Of a stretch of DNA of 64,000 nt, positions 8,388 to 15,698 are shown in pieces (the first letter of the stretch is position 1; each line of letters starts with the position of its first letter). Under the pieces are notes generated by a model, which was not told where the DNA came from, made no database searches, and was given only the letters and a program-made list of their open reading frames with translations. Made by a program: the position numbers and the translations under genes. Source of the stretch: VRUE01 sp963844395 (GTDB lineage Bacteria > Actinomycetota > Thermoleophilia > Solirubrobacterales > 70-9); assembly GCA_963844395.1 (NCBI GenBank), contig CAWJNX010000002.1:1-64000 (forward strand). The letters are read 5' to 3'.

Positions 8388-9800
8388 CGGCGTTGTCCGT
8401 GCTCGGCACCGCGACAGCGACCTCGCGCGCGGCGGACGAGGCGCCCGCCGGCGCCTCGCCGGAGTTGCGCGTCAGGGCGAGGATCGCGACGTCGTCGTCG
8501 TGCCTGCCGTCGGTGAAGGAGTTGAGCGCCGTTTCCAGCCGCCGCATGACCAGCGCCGGGTCGCTGGCGCCGCGCAGCTCCACCCGCAGGCGCTTCTCGC
8601 CGAAGCGCTCGCCGCCGCCCTCGGCCTCGATGATCCCGTCGGTGACGATCACCAGCTGCTGCCCGAGCTCGAGGTCGCACTGGACGATCTCCCAGTGCCC
8701 ATCCGGGAAGGCGCCGAGAACCGGCCCGGCGCCGGTCTCCTCAAGCACCGACTCGCCGTCGACCCGCAGCGGCGGCGGATGACCGGCGACCGCGAGGCGT
8801 AGCGGCTGATCGGGGTCCTCGCTCAGCGCCAGGGCGACCAGGCTGCAGAGGCCGAGTCGCCGCGCGAGAGAAGCGCCCGGTTGAGCGTCGCCACCGCCAG
8901 CACCGGGTCGCCGGTCAGCGCCGCCGCGGTGCGCAGCGTGTAGCGGGCGACCGCGGTTATCGAGGCGGCGTGGGCGCCGCGGCCGGTGACGTCGCCGATC
9001 GCCAGCATCCAGCCCCCCGGGACGCGGAAGGCGTCGTAGAAGTCGCCCCCCACCTCGTTCTCGGCCCCTGCCGGCTGGTACATCGCGGCCACCGACCAGC
9101 CGGGGATGTGGGGCAGCGGCGGCGGCAGCAGACCGCGCTGCAGCGTGTCGGCGATCTTGACCCGGGCGCGCTCGGAGCGCTCGAGGTCGGCGAACAGGCC
9201 GCCGTTGTCGAGAGCCAGCGCCACCCTGCCAGAGAGGATCCAGGCGAAGTGGGCGTCGTCGCGGCGATAGCGCCTGCCCGACCAGCCGACACCGAGGGTC
9301 AGCGCGCCGGTCACCCTGCCGCGCGCGTTCAGCGCCACCGTGATCGCCGAGCGCGGGCTTAAGCGGCGCAGCAGCTCGAGGTCCTCGCCGTCGTGGGCCA
9401 GCTCCTTCAGGTCGGCCTCCGACATCCGCTCGTAGAACTGCGGCTCGAGTGAGGAGTCGCCCTCGCCGTTGACCATGCGATCGGGGATCGAGGGCCGCCG
9501 CTGCGCGAGCCACTGCTCGATCTCCGGGTCGGCGCCGGGGGCGATCCGCACGGCTTCCCGCCGCACGCCGCCGTCGGCGAAGACGTCGATCATGCAGAAG
9601 TCGGCGAGCTCGGGGACGAGGATCCCGCAGATCGCGTCGAAGGTGTCCTCGAGCGATCCGCCGGTGTCGGAAACGGTGGCGACTTCGGCCAGGATTCGGA
9701 AGCGCCGGTTCGCCCTGCGCTCGCGGACGCTCAGCACCGCCAGCGCGACCACCCCGGCGCTCGCCCCGATCACCCCGATGGATATCTCGATCCAGCCCAT
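8380..9800 (-). CDS. RsbU-like PP2C/SpoIIE serine phosphatase with N-terminal helix and GAF domain, one frameshift
   Basis: Likely dephosphorylates a STAS antagonist and so activates the stress sigma factor. Order: one membrane helix at residues 4-25 (after MGWIEISIGVIGASAGVVAL), a GAF-like sensor region at about 35-205, and a SpoIIE/PP2C catalytic domain beginning near LQRGLLPPPLPHIPG, with NEVGGDFYDAFRV and AIGDVTGRGAHAA supplying metal-binding Asp residues and DDDVAILALTR near the end. The frame slips near 8865; the C-terminal half (LVIVTDGIIEAEGGG) is in the neighbouring frame. ATG 9800 is preceded by GGAGGGG. The downstream SnoaL-like gene overlaps the stop. Confidence 0.85.
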
Positions 9801-9827
9801 TCCCCTCCGGCATCCGCCGCGTCGATT

Positions 9828-9856
9828 ACTTAAAAGACCGTAGCTCGCACTGGCAA
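9828..9856 (-). promoter_or_regulatory. predicted housekeeping promoter of the RsbU-like gene
   Basis: On the minus strand TTGCCA (9856-9851), 17 bp, TTAAGT (9833-9828). Spacing and -35 fit a sigma-70-type promoter, about 28 bases before ATG 9800. The surrounding 9830-9890 stretch is notably AT-richer than its flanks. Confidence 0.4.
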
Positions 9857-9927
9857 GTAAGTCCACATACGACGAAATCTTTCGCCTCCGAGTACCAACG
9901 GGGCCGTGCCCGCCGCCGTCAGGCTGA

Positions 9928-10863
9928 TCAAGCCAGGCCCATCCGCACTCGCACCGTCGTCCCGTCCGGGCCGGAGCGAACCTGCGCCAAGTCACAGAGG
10001 TGGTGCACCATCCAGAGACCGCGACCGCCCACCTGGGAGCCCCTCGGTCGCAGGCGTCCGGCCATGGGGTCCTCGATCAGGCCGCGATCCTCGATCTCGA
10101 CCACCATGGCGCCCTCCTCCCGCCAGACACTCAGCACCCCCTGGCCGCCACCGTGCATGACGCTGTTCGCGGTCAGCTCGCCGACGGTCGCGACGAGGTC
10201 GAACACCCGGTCCAAGGAGAGTCTGGCGCGACCGGCCTCCGCGGCGACCAGCGCTCTCGCCTGGTGAAGCGCAGCCTGCTCGAAGTCGAACGTCGTCGCG
10301 CCCGCCGGCCGCGGTGGCAGGGTCCCGGCGAAGGGCGCGATCTCGTCCGGATCGAGGACTTCCTCGATCTCCTCGTCCGGACTCGCGGCGCTGCCGGAGA
10401 CGAATGAGTGCGAGCGGTGTGCCACCTCGAGCACGTCGTCATCGAGGCCGGCGCTGTCGTAGGGGCAGAGCAGTCGCCATGCGGGGCCGTCCCAGAAGGC
10501 GTAGTTGAGCAACGACTCGTGGCGCTGGCACTCGTCGATCTCGGCCGAGGTCCGCCGCGGCCAGACCGGTTCGCCGATCCCCCGGATCGGGCGGTCGCTG
10601 CCGCCGTATTCGTCGACGAACTGACGCCAGGCGGGAATGATCCGGGCCGGGTTGCGGCCCAGCTCTTCCATCGCCACGAAGCGGATCTGCTCTGCGGCGC
10701 CGTTCAGCTCTGCTTGCAGCGCCTCGGCGCGGGCTTTCGTTACGGCCACCAGCGCCACCTCGCCGGCGTCGAGCCCGTCGCGAAGGAACGGCATGGCGCC
10801 CGCCAGGAACTCGTCGGCATCGGCGTAGAAGAACGCCTCATGGTGGAAGTCGGTGTGGCTCAT
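9928..10863 (-). CDS. MEDS-domain sensor with C-terminal HATPase (anti-sigma regulatory type)
   Basis: Two-domain regulator of 311 residues. The N-terminal 1-170 region (HHEAFFYADADEFLAGAMPF, GLDAGEVALVAVTKARAEAL, CPYDSAGLDDDVLEVAHRSH) is the MEDS/DcmR-type sensory domain known from methanogen and methylotroph regulators. The C-terminal region has a Bergerat ATP-binding fold: VATVGELTANSVMHGG (N box E and N), EIEDRGLIEDP (G1 box) and GGRGLWMVHHLCD. Such proteins are found beside partner-switching systems and may be RsbW-like kinases. ATG 10863 is chosen because conserved MEDS sequence starts a few residues later; longer in-frame starts add only unrelated residues. Confidence 0.82.
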   Translation of the reverse strand: MSHTDFHHEAFFYADADEFLAGAMPFLRDGLDAGEVALVAVTKARAEALQAELNGAAEQIRFVAMEELGRNPARIIPAWRQFVDEYGGSDRPIRGIGEPVWPRRTSAEIDECQRHESLLNYAFWDGPAWRLLCPYDSAGLDDDVLEVAHRSHSFVSGSAASPDEEIEEVLDPDEIAPFAGTLPPRPAGATTFDFEQAALHQARALVAAEAGRARLSLDRVFDLVATVGELTANSVMHGGGQGVLSVWREEGAMVVEIEDRGLIEDPMAGRLRPRGSQVGGRGLWMVHHLCDLAQVRSGPDGTTVRVRMGLA

Positions 10864-10913
10864 GCGTCCGGTCCTGCCCACGTGCGAAATGATGCCAACC
10901 CCGGCCCCTCGCC

Positions 10914-11918
10914 TCACGAGAGCAGCTCCAGGACTTCGCGCTCGACCCGCGCCTGGGCACGGGTTGAGGCCATCTCGCCGCGCCTCGGAGGAGCCGCGAT
11001 CGTGGCGCCGTCGCGGAAGCGGTCGAGCAGGCAGGGGTCGATGTACGAGCTGCGGCAGACAGCCGGGGTGTTGCCGAGCGCCTCGGCGACCCGCTTGACG
11101 GCGGCGGCGATCGCCCGCTCGGCCCCGCCTCGGGAGCGCGGCGGACCCTCCGCCGCCAGCTCGACCGCGGCGAGGACCGTCCCGTGCCAGGTGCGGAAGT
11201 CCTTGGCCAAGAAGCCGTTGCCGATCCGCGCCTGGATATAGGCGTTGACGTCGTCGGAGCGGACGTCCTTCCAGACCCCGTCCTCGCGGAAGACGAGCAG
11301 GTCCCGAGGACCGGTCCGTCGTCGTCGCATCGCCTCGATCGCGGCGCGTGCCTCGGCGTCGCGCAGTGTCTGGACGCGACGCTGGCCGCTCTTAGCGGGG
11401 AAGTCGAAGGTCATCTCCTTGCCGTTGAGGGTGACGTGCCCGCGGCGGATCGTCGCCACCCCGTAGCTGCCATTCGCTTCGGCGTATTCCTCACCACCGA
11501 CCCGCAGGAAGCCGAGGTCGAGCAGCCGCACCGCGCAGGCCAGCGCCCGCTCCCGCGGCACGCCGGGGGAGCGCAGGTCGCGCGAGACCGAGCGCCGCAA
11601 GCGCGGCAGTGCGGCGGCGAACTCACGCATCGCCTCGAACTTCCGCGACGCCGCCCGCCGCTGCCAGCGCTCGTGGTAGAGGTACTGCTTGCGGCCGGCG
11701 GCGTCGTAGCCGGTCGCCTGGATGTGGCCACACGGTTCGGGACAGATCCAGACGCGCTCCCAGGCGGGGGGTATGACCAGAGCCCGGATCCGGGCCAAGG
11801 TCTGCTCGTCGTCGATTCGCTGCCCGTCGGCGTCGAGGTAGGTGAAACCGCCGCCGCAGCGCCGCCGGGCGATGCCGCTGGCCGAGCAGTCGGAGCGCTT
11901 CAGGCGCGTGCTGGGCAG
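10914..11918 (-). CDS. DNA topoisomerase IB
   Basis: Type IB topoisomerase of the small bacterial/poxvirus class, relaxing supercoils through a 3'-phosphotyrosine. Seen: LARIRALVIPPAWERVWICP near the N-terminus, RVGGEEYAEANGSYGVATIR (catalytic Arg region), GNGFLAKDFRTWHGT (second Arg/His) and the nucleophile Tyr in AVCRSSYIDPCLLDRF. The stop is at 10914. The N-terminus is uncertain: the family sequence RLKRSDCSASGIARRR followed by GGGFTYLDADGQRI is in frame up to about 11903, but no ATG, GTG or TTG occurs before it; only CTG codons (11918, 11903) do. Either a rare start or an upstream indel is implied. The gene directly follows udgX. Confidence 0.88.
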   Translation of the reverse strand: MPSTRLKRSDCSASGIARRRCGGGFTYLDADGQRIDDEQTLARIRALVIPPAWERVWICPEPCGHIQATGYDAAGRKQYLYHERWQRRAASRKFEAMREFAAALPRLRRSVSRDLRSPGVPRERALACAVRLLDLGFLRVGGEEYAEANGSYGVATIRRGHVTLNGKEMTFDFPAKSGQRRVQTLRDAEARAAIEAMRRRRTGPRDLLVFREDGVWKDVRSDDVNAYIQARIGNGFLAKDFRTWHGTVLAAVELAAEGPPRSRGGAERAIAAAVKRVAEALGNTPAVCRSSYIDPCLLDRFRDGATIAAPPRRGEMASTRAQARVEREVLELLS

Positions 11919-11920
11919 CT

Positions 11921-12553
11921 CTATCCCACCTTCTTCTTCATCGCGGCGCAGACCGCCTCGAGGTCTTCGACCAGCCCGGCGAAGGCGTCGTGGCGCTCCT
12001 CGCGCTCACGGAACCGCAGGATCGCCGAAGGATGGACGGTGACGGCGCCGACCGGTGCCAACGGCGTCTCGAGCAGCCGGCCGCGATCGCGGGTCACCCG
12101 CACCGAGGGGCCGAACAGCGCTTTGGCGGCGGTCGCCCCGAGGGCGACGACGGCGCGCGGCTGCACCGTCTCGACCTCCGCCTCCAGCCAGGGCCGGCAG
12201 GCCTCGACCTCGCCGGCGCGCGGCGTCTGGTGCAGGCGCCGCTTGCCACGCGCTCTCCATTTGAAGTGCTTGACGGCGTTGGTGAGGTAGACGGCGTCGC
12301 GGTCGATCCCGGCGTCCGTCAGGGCGCGGTCGAGCAGCCCGCCGGCCGGCCCCACAAAAGGCTCTCCCTCGATGTCCTCCCTGTCGCCGGGCTGCTCCCC
12401 GACGAGCATCAGCTCAGCGCGCGCCCGCCCCTCGCCGAAGACCGTCTGCGTCGCGTCCTTCCAGAGGTCGCATCCACGGCAGCCCTGCGCCGCGCGGCGC
12501 AGGCTGCCCAGACTCCTTGCCTTGGGCAGGAAGTCGGCGGCCGATGCGTCCAT
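11921..12553 (-). CDS. udgX: UdgX-type uracil-DNA glycosylase superfamily protein
   Basis: Uracil-DNA binding enzyme that, in the studied mycobacterial UdgX, forms a covalent bond to the uracil site. Seen in 210 residues: four cysteines for an Fe-S cluster (CRGCDLW region and later Cys positions of family 4/5 enzymes), motif A LVGEQPGDREDIEG, the VHPSAILR motif, and the diagnostic GKRRLHQTP loop with H108, which matches the covalent histidine (H109) of the mycobacterial enzyme. ATG 12553 is chosen because GGAGAG lies four bases upstream; the longer frame to 12601 overlaps the upstream ORF. It is followed directly by topoisomerase IB. Confidence 0.88.
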   Translation of the reverse strand: MDASAADFLPKARSLGSLRRAAQGCRGCDLWKDATQTVFGEGRARAELMLVGEQPGDREDIEGEPFVGPAGGLLDRALTDAGIDRDAVYLTNAVKHFKWRARGKRRLHQTPRAGEVEACRPWLEAEVETVQPRAVVALGATAAKALFGPSVRVTRDRGRLLETPLAPVGAVTVHPSAILRFREREERHDAFAGLVEDLEAVCAAMKKKVG

Positions 12554-12752
12554 CTTCTCTCCTTCGCTCACCCATTTCACGTACCCGGTCGAGCGCCTCA
12601 ATACGACTGGATCCGGTCGCGCGGCACCAAGGCAAGTCCGGAACCTCTGCGATCCAGGTCACCTCTCCGCGCGGGTCGGTCTTGCGAGAGAGGACGGTGC
12701 GGTAATGACGAAGCAGCGTTACCGGTATCCCAGCACGTTTCCCGGTGGCCAT
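12414..12752 (-). CDS. HicB-like antitoxin-type ORF, 3' half overlaps udgX
   Basis: ATG 12752 has a strong AGGAGAGG about 7 bases upstream. The first 60 residues (MATGKRAGIPVTLLRHYRTV, then GEVTWIAEVPDLPWCRATGS and RIEALDRVREM) match the HicB fold: beta strands, AEVPDLPGC-like turn (here W replaces G) and the ALDRVREM helix. After about 12560 the frame runs through the body of udgX in a different frame, where it loses any family pattern and stops at 12414. Probably the true gene ends near 12555 and the stop has been lost by an indel or truncation. No HicA toxin partner is visible next to it. Confidence 0.45.
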   Translation of the reverse strand: MATGKRAGIPVTLLRHYRTVLSRKTDPRGEVTWIAEVPDLPWCRATGSSRIEALDRVREMGERRREDGRIGRRLPAQGKESGQPAPRGAGLPWMRPLEGRDADGLRRGAGAR

Positions 12753-12872
12753 ATCGCCCCTCTCCTTTGCCCTCGAAGTTCGTCCCAAAGCGGATCTGAG
12801 GCCGGACTACCCGCTTGGGTGAATCTGGCAAACCGGAAGCCGCTCTTTGCGCCAAATTGGCGGTGACGACGC

Positions 12873-13796
12873 TCAGGAGACCGCGGCGACGGCGGGCTGC
12901 GGCGGGGTGCTCTCGTAGCCAAACTCCTCGAGCGCACCGCCGAGCGCCTCGTGCATCGCCCGCTGCTCAACGGGCGACAGATTCTCCTGCCAAGAGCCTG
13001 GGCTTGCCGCCCGCACGACGCGGCGGGGGCCGCGCGCTCGCTGTGGCACCCGCTCGAAGCAGTGGCGATCGGCGACCTCAGCCGCCTTGGCGGGATCGAA
13101 GCCGAGCACGGCGCAGACCTCCTCCAGGGTCTCAACGGTCCGCTCCCGCAGCGCCTCGTAGCGGATCAGCAGCCGGTTGGCCTCCGGCCGCGTCTCGTAC
13201 GCCCGCCGCACGGCGCGGCTGCGGTAGACCCAGACGGCGCAGAGCCAGCGGATCAACGGCAGGCGACCTTCCTCGGATACCGGGAACGCCCCGCCGGGGA
13301 TCGCCCATGACCCGTCCCGGTAGCCGTCCAGCCAAGAGTCGACCACGTCGCGACCGTCGCGGAGCAGGAAGACCAGTTTCGAGTCCGGGAAGAGCTCAGC
13401 GAGGAGCGGCGCCGCGTGCGAGCCCGGCTCCTTGACGACGAAGGACGGCGGTCCCGAGCCATTCCCGAGCACCTCCGCGGCCTGCGCCTCGAACCGCGAC
13501 GAGATCAGCGCCCGCAGCGGCTCCCACCAGCTGTCGCGGTAGCGCTCGGCGAAGAAGTAGCCGGGTTCCTCCGCCTTCAAATCGAGCAGGGTCGTCAGCT
13601 CCGTGGGCGGCTCCTCGGCGGCGGCCCAGGCGAGCGGGATCGGCCGCCAGACGCCGAGGTGATGGCCGAGGTGGGGATCGTCAACCGGCACCACGCCGTC
13701 GAAGTCGGAGAGCATCCGCAGCAACCAGGTGCTGCCGCTCCGCGAGGAACCGAAGATCCAGGTCAGCCGCTCCTCGTTGTCGGTCAGGCCGGTCAT
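12873..13796 (-). CDS. sulfotransferase family protein
   Basis: PAPS-dependent sulfotransferase of 307 residues. The 5'-phosphosulfate loop is WIFGSSRSGSTWLLRML near residues 14-30 and the 3'-phosphate motif is LVFLLRDGRDVVDSWLDGYR near residues 146-165. The remaining middle part (RRAYETRPEANRLLIRYEAL, EEVCAVLGFDP) is usual for the family. ATG 13796 is chosen since conserved sequence begins at LTWIFGSS and upstream codons to 13877 are unlike the family. No signal peptide, so cytoplasmic. The acceptor cannot be predicted; a glycolipid or glycan is plausible given glycan genes elsewhere in the window. Confidence 0.85.
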   Translation of the reverse strand: MTGLTDNEERLTWIFGSSRSGSTWLLRMLSDFDGVVPVDDPHLGHHLGVWRPIPLAWAAAEEPPTELTTLLDLKAEEPGYFFAERYRDSWWEPLRALISSRFEAQAAEVLGNGSGPPSFVVKEPGSHAAPLLAELFPDSKLVFLLRDGRDVVDSWLDGYRDGSWAIPGGAFPVSEEGRLPLIRWLCAVWVYRSRAVRRAYETRPEANRLLIRYEALRERTVETLEEVCAVLGFDPAKAAEVADRHCFERVPQRARGPRRVVRAASPGSWQENLSPVEQRAMHEALGGALEEFGYESTPPQPAVAAVS

Positions 13797-13901
13797 TGGC
13801 GGTGCGCGACGGCGCTTATGGTCCACGATCTGGGCACCAATCGCAACTGTCGGCGCTTCGGTACCCCCACGAAGCAAGGCGGAAACGTCGGCTTTGGGCG
13901 C

Positions 13902-14165
13902 TTACTCGTCGAGCTTGTCGCGCTTCGGGCCCTCCCAGCGATCGTCAGCCTCCGGGTCCTTGGAAGGATGCGGTTCGCTCGTGCTGGTGCTGCCGGTCGG
14001 CGGATGCGGCTCCTCGCCGAACGGCGCCTGGTCGGGGTCGGGCGGGTCCTTCGGATCGTCGCGCTTCTCGTATGGGTCCGGCCACTCGGTCGGGTCCGGA
14101 TCCCGCGCCGGGTTGCTCAGCGCCGAGTGCGGAGAGCGATCGCCTGACTGGTTCTTGGCGGGCAT
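13902..14165 (-). CDS. proline/aspartate-rich disordered protein
   Basis: 87-residue hydrophilic protein from ATG 14165 (MPAKNQSGDRSPHS). It is dominated by Pro, Asp, Glu and Lys (for example EWPDPYEKRDDPKDPPDPDQ), with no hydrophobic core, so it should be intrinsically disordered. No family is recognised. It is divergent from the BON-domain gene and downstream of nothing obvious. The composition is unlike random out-of-frame translation of GC-rich DNA, which supports coding. Confidence 0.5.
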   Translation of the reverse strand: MPAKNQSGDRSPHSALSNPARDPDPTEWPDPYEKRDDPKDPPDPDQAPFGEEPHPPTGSTSTSEPHPSKDPEADDRWEGPKRDKLDE

Positions 14166-14239
14166 CGTCGTCGAACTACCCGACCCCCCCCGAGGCAAAA
14201 CAGACGGCGCCGTTACGGCCGCCAGCCACGACGGGCGCC

Positions 14240-14264
14240 GTTACCGGTCGCCAGTCACGGGTAT
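14240..14264 (+). promoter_or_regulatory. predicted SigB-type promoter of the BON gene
   Basis: GTTACC at 14240-14245, 13 bp, GGGTAT at 14259-14264, 31 bases before ATG 14296. The -10 is a perfect match to the SigB/SigF pattern and the -35 keeps GTT. Confidence 0.5.
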
Positions 14265-14295
14265 CCGAATCTCAAATCTGCGAGAGGAGGACACG

Positions 14296-14751
14296 ATGGT
14301 GGGCACGGGAAAGATGGCCGCCTTCGGAGCTGGAATGGCGGCGGAGTATCTATTCGACCCGCAGCAGGGCAAGCGGCGACGTCACGTGCTTCGCGACCGC
14401 ACGATGGCGAAGGTGCGCCGCGGCTCGCACGAGGCGGAGCGTCGCGCCCGGTACATGGCCGGCAAGGCGCAGGGCGTGGCCGCCGAAGCGACGCCGCCCG
14501 GTCGCGACAGCTCCGAGCTCAACGATCCGGGGCTTGAAGCAAAGGTCGAAAGCGAGCTGTTCCAGCCGGCCGATGTCCCCAAAGGCTCAGTCAACGTCAG
14601 TGTCGAGGGAGGGATCGTCTACCTCCGTGGTCAGGTCGAGCACCGCGAGCAGATCGAACGGCTCGGGAGTGGGGCGGCCGCGGTCGGCGGCGTGTTGCGG
14701 GTCGTGAACCTGCTTCACCTGCCGGGCGAATCGGCGCCGGATGCGGCCTGA
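14296..14751 (+). CDS. BON-domain protein
   Basis: 151-residue protein. Residues 1-20 (MVGTGKMAAFGAGMAAEYLF) may be a short membrane-associated helix, followed by the DPQQGKRRRHVLRDR motif often seen in actinobacterial proteins of this kind. Residues 80-145 are a BON domain (LEAKVESELFQP, GSVNVSVEGGIVYLRGQVEH, ERLGSGAAAVGGVLRVVNLL), which binds phospholipid surfaces in OsmY-like stress proteins. ATG 14296 has GAGGAGG upstream and a SigB-type promoter 31 bases before it, fitting a stress gene. The last 37 bases overlap the 3' end of the convergent nucleotidyltransferase gene. Confidence 0.85.
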   Translation: MVGTGKMAAFGAGMAAEYLFDPQQGKRRRHVLRDRTMAKVRRGSHEAERRARYMAGKAQGVAAEATPPGRDSSELNDPGLEAKVESELFQPADVPKGSVNVSVEGGIVYLRGQVEHREQIERLGSGAAAVGGVLRVVNLLHLPGESAPDAA

Positions 14752-15305
14752 GCCGAGCTGATTCCGAGGCCGTCGACGAGCGTGAAGAAGGCGGCCGCAA
14801 AGGGGCTGGAGGAGGTGCGCTCGCGCAATCCGGGCCAGTCGATCTGCTCGCGCAGCGCCCTCCCGATCAGGAGCAGGTCAACGTAGTCGGCATTGTGCTC
14901 GTCGAGGGCGAGCAGTTTGGTGGCGAGGATGTCGTCGAGGGCCATCACCGGCATCTGCTTACCAGCAGCGTTCAGCTCGTCGCCGCGCTCGAGCACCTGG
15001 TCGGTGACCCGCACTCCCGCCGGCTCGAAGATCAGGTCGATCAGGACCGGGCCGTCCCAGGCCTTGTAGAGCCAGCGCTCCGGCGGACGCTCCGGGCGCA
15101 TGCCGGCCTTCGCCAGCGCCGCGAGGGCACGCTCGGCGTCCTCGCGCTTGATCATCAGGTCGATGTCGTTGCTGGAGGGGGGGCCGCCCCGCGCCCAGCA
15201 GCCCAGCCCGCCGCCCAGCAGGTAGGGAATGCGCTCAGTCTCCAGCGCCGCGGCGGCCCGCTTCAAAGTCTCGAGCAGGGAATCGAGGTCGGCGTCGCCC
15301 CTCAA
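14715..15305 (-). CDS. nucleotidyltransferase-fold protein
   Basis: 196-residue protein with the pol-beta-type nucleotidyltransferase signature: LLGGGLGCWARGGPPSSNDI (GG...DxD region, with SNDIDLMI giving the metal-binding Asp pair) and a third acidic position in GPVLIDLIFEP. C-terminal part MALDDILATKLLALDEHNAD with YVDLLLIGRAL is typical of the MNT/antitoxin-like or DUF-type nucleotidyltransferases. It starts at ATG 15305, overlapping the stop of the upstream acidic protein by four bases (ATGA), so the two are coupled. Its substrate is unknown. Confidence 0.75.
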   Translation of the reverse strand: MRGDADLDSLLETLKRAAAALETERIPYLLGGGLGCWARGGPPSSNDIDLMIKREDAERALAALAKAGMRPERPPERWLYKAWDGPVLIDLIFEPAGVRVTDQVLERGDELNAAGKQMPVMALDDILATKLLALDEHNADYVDLLLIGRALREQIDWPGLRERTSSSPFAAAFFTLVDGLGISSAQAASGADSPGR

Positions 15306-15610
15306 GGCGAGGCGTCCTCCTCGGTCTCGGTCGAGTCAACGTCGTCGGCTTCGCCGTAGACGGCGACGTCCTCGTCGGCCTCGACGGCCGGGGCGTCGCG
15401 AAGCGGGTCGACTGAGGGATCGCCGTGCGTCGCCTGCTCCTCGAGCAGTTGCTCGGCTTCCTCGAAGCCCTCTGACTCGCCGCCGCCGTGCTCGGCGGCA
15501 GCGCGCTGGGCCTCGTCCATGCCCTCCATCCCGCTGCGTCCGCCGATCCGGCTGGCTTCCGCGGCTGCGGCCTCTTCCTCTTCTCTGATCGTGCTGCGGT
15601 CGTCTCTCAT
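15302..15610 (-). CDS. acidic low-complexity protein
   Basis: 102 residues from ATG 15610, rich in Glu, Asp and Ala (MRDDRSTIREEEEAAAAEAS; ends ADDVDSTETEEDASP). No hydrophobic segment or cysteine motif, so likely disordered or helical and cytoplasmic. Coupled by ATGA overlap to the nucleotidyltransferase gene downstream, which suggests a joint function. A SigB-like promoter lies so close upstream that the message would start within about three bases of the ATG. Confidence 0.6.
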   Translation of the reverse strand: MRDDRSTIREEEEAAAAEASRIGGRSGMEGMDEAQRAAAEHGGGESEGFEEAEQLLEEQATHGDPSVDPLRDAPAVEADEDVAVYGEADDVDSTETEEDASP

Positions 15611-15619
15611 GCCCCCGGA

Positions 15620-15645
15620 GTGCCCTGCTCGGCAGCTCGTTAAAC
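15620..15645 (-). promoter_or_regulatory. possible SigB-type promoter of the acidic protein gene
   Basis: Minus strand GTTTAA (15645-15640), 14 bp, GGGCAC (15625-15620). The -35 is perfect; the -10 keeps GGG and A only. The -10 ends nine bases before ATG 15610, the same geometry as at 18689-18714, implying a nearly leaderless message. Confidence 0.35.
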
Positions 15646-15698
15646 CGCACGACCCGAACCGCAGGCGTCCGTAGCCGCGATCCGGGTAGGGGTGCGGC

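Noticed and set aside
12598..12855. Minus-strand 85-codon ORF overlapping the HicB-like start
   Set aside because: No family pattern; it shadows the HicB-like frame, which has a better ribosome-binding site and recognisable fold.
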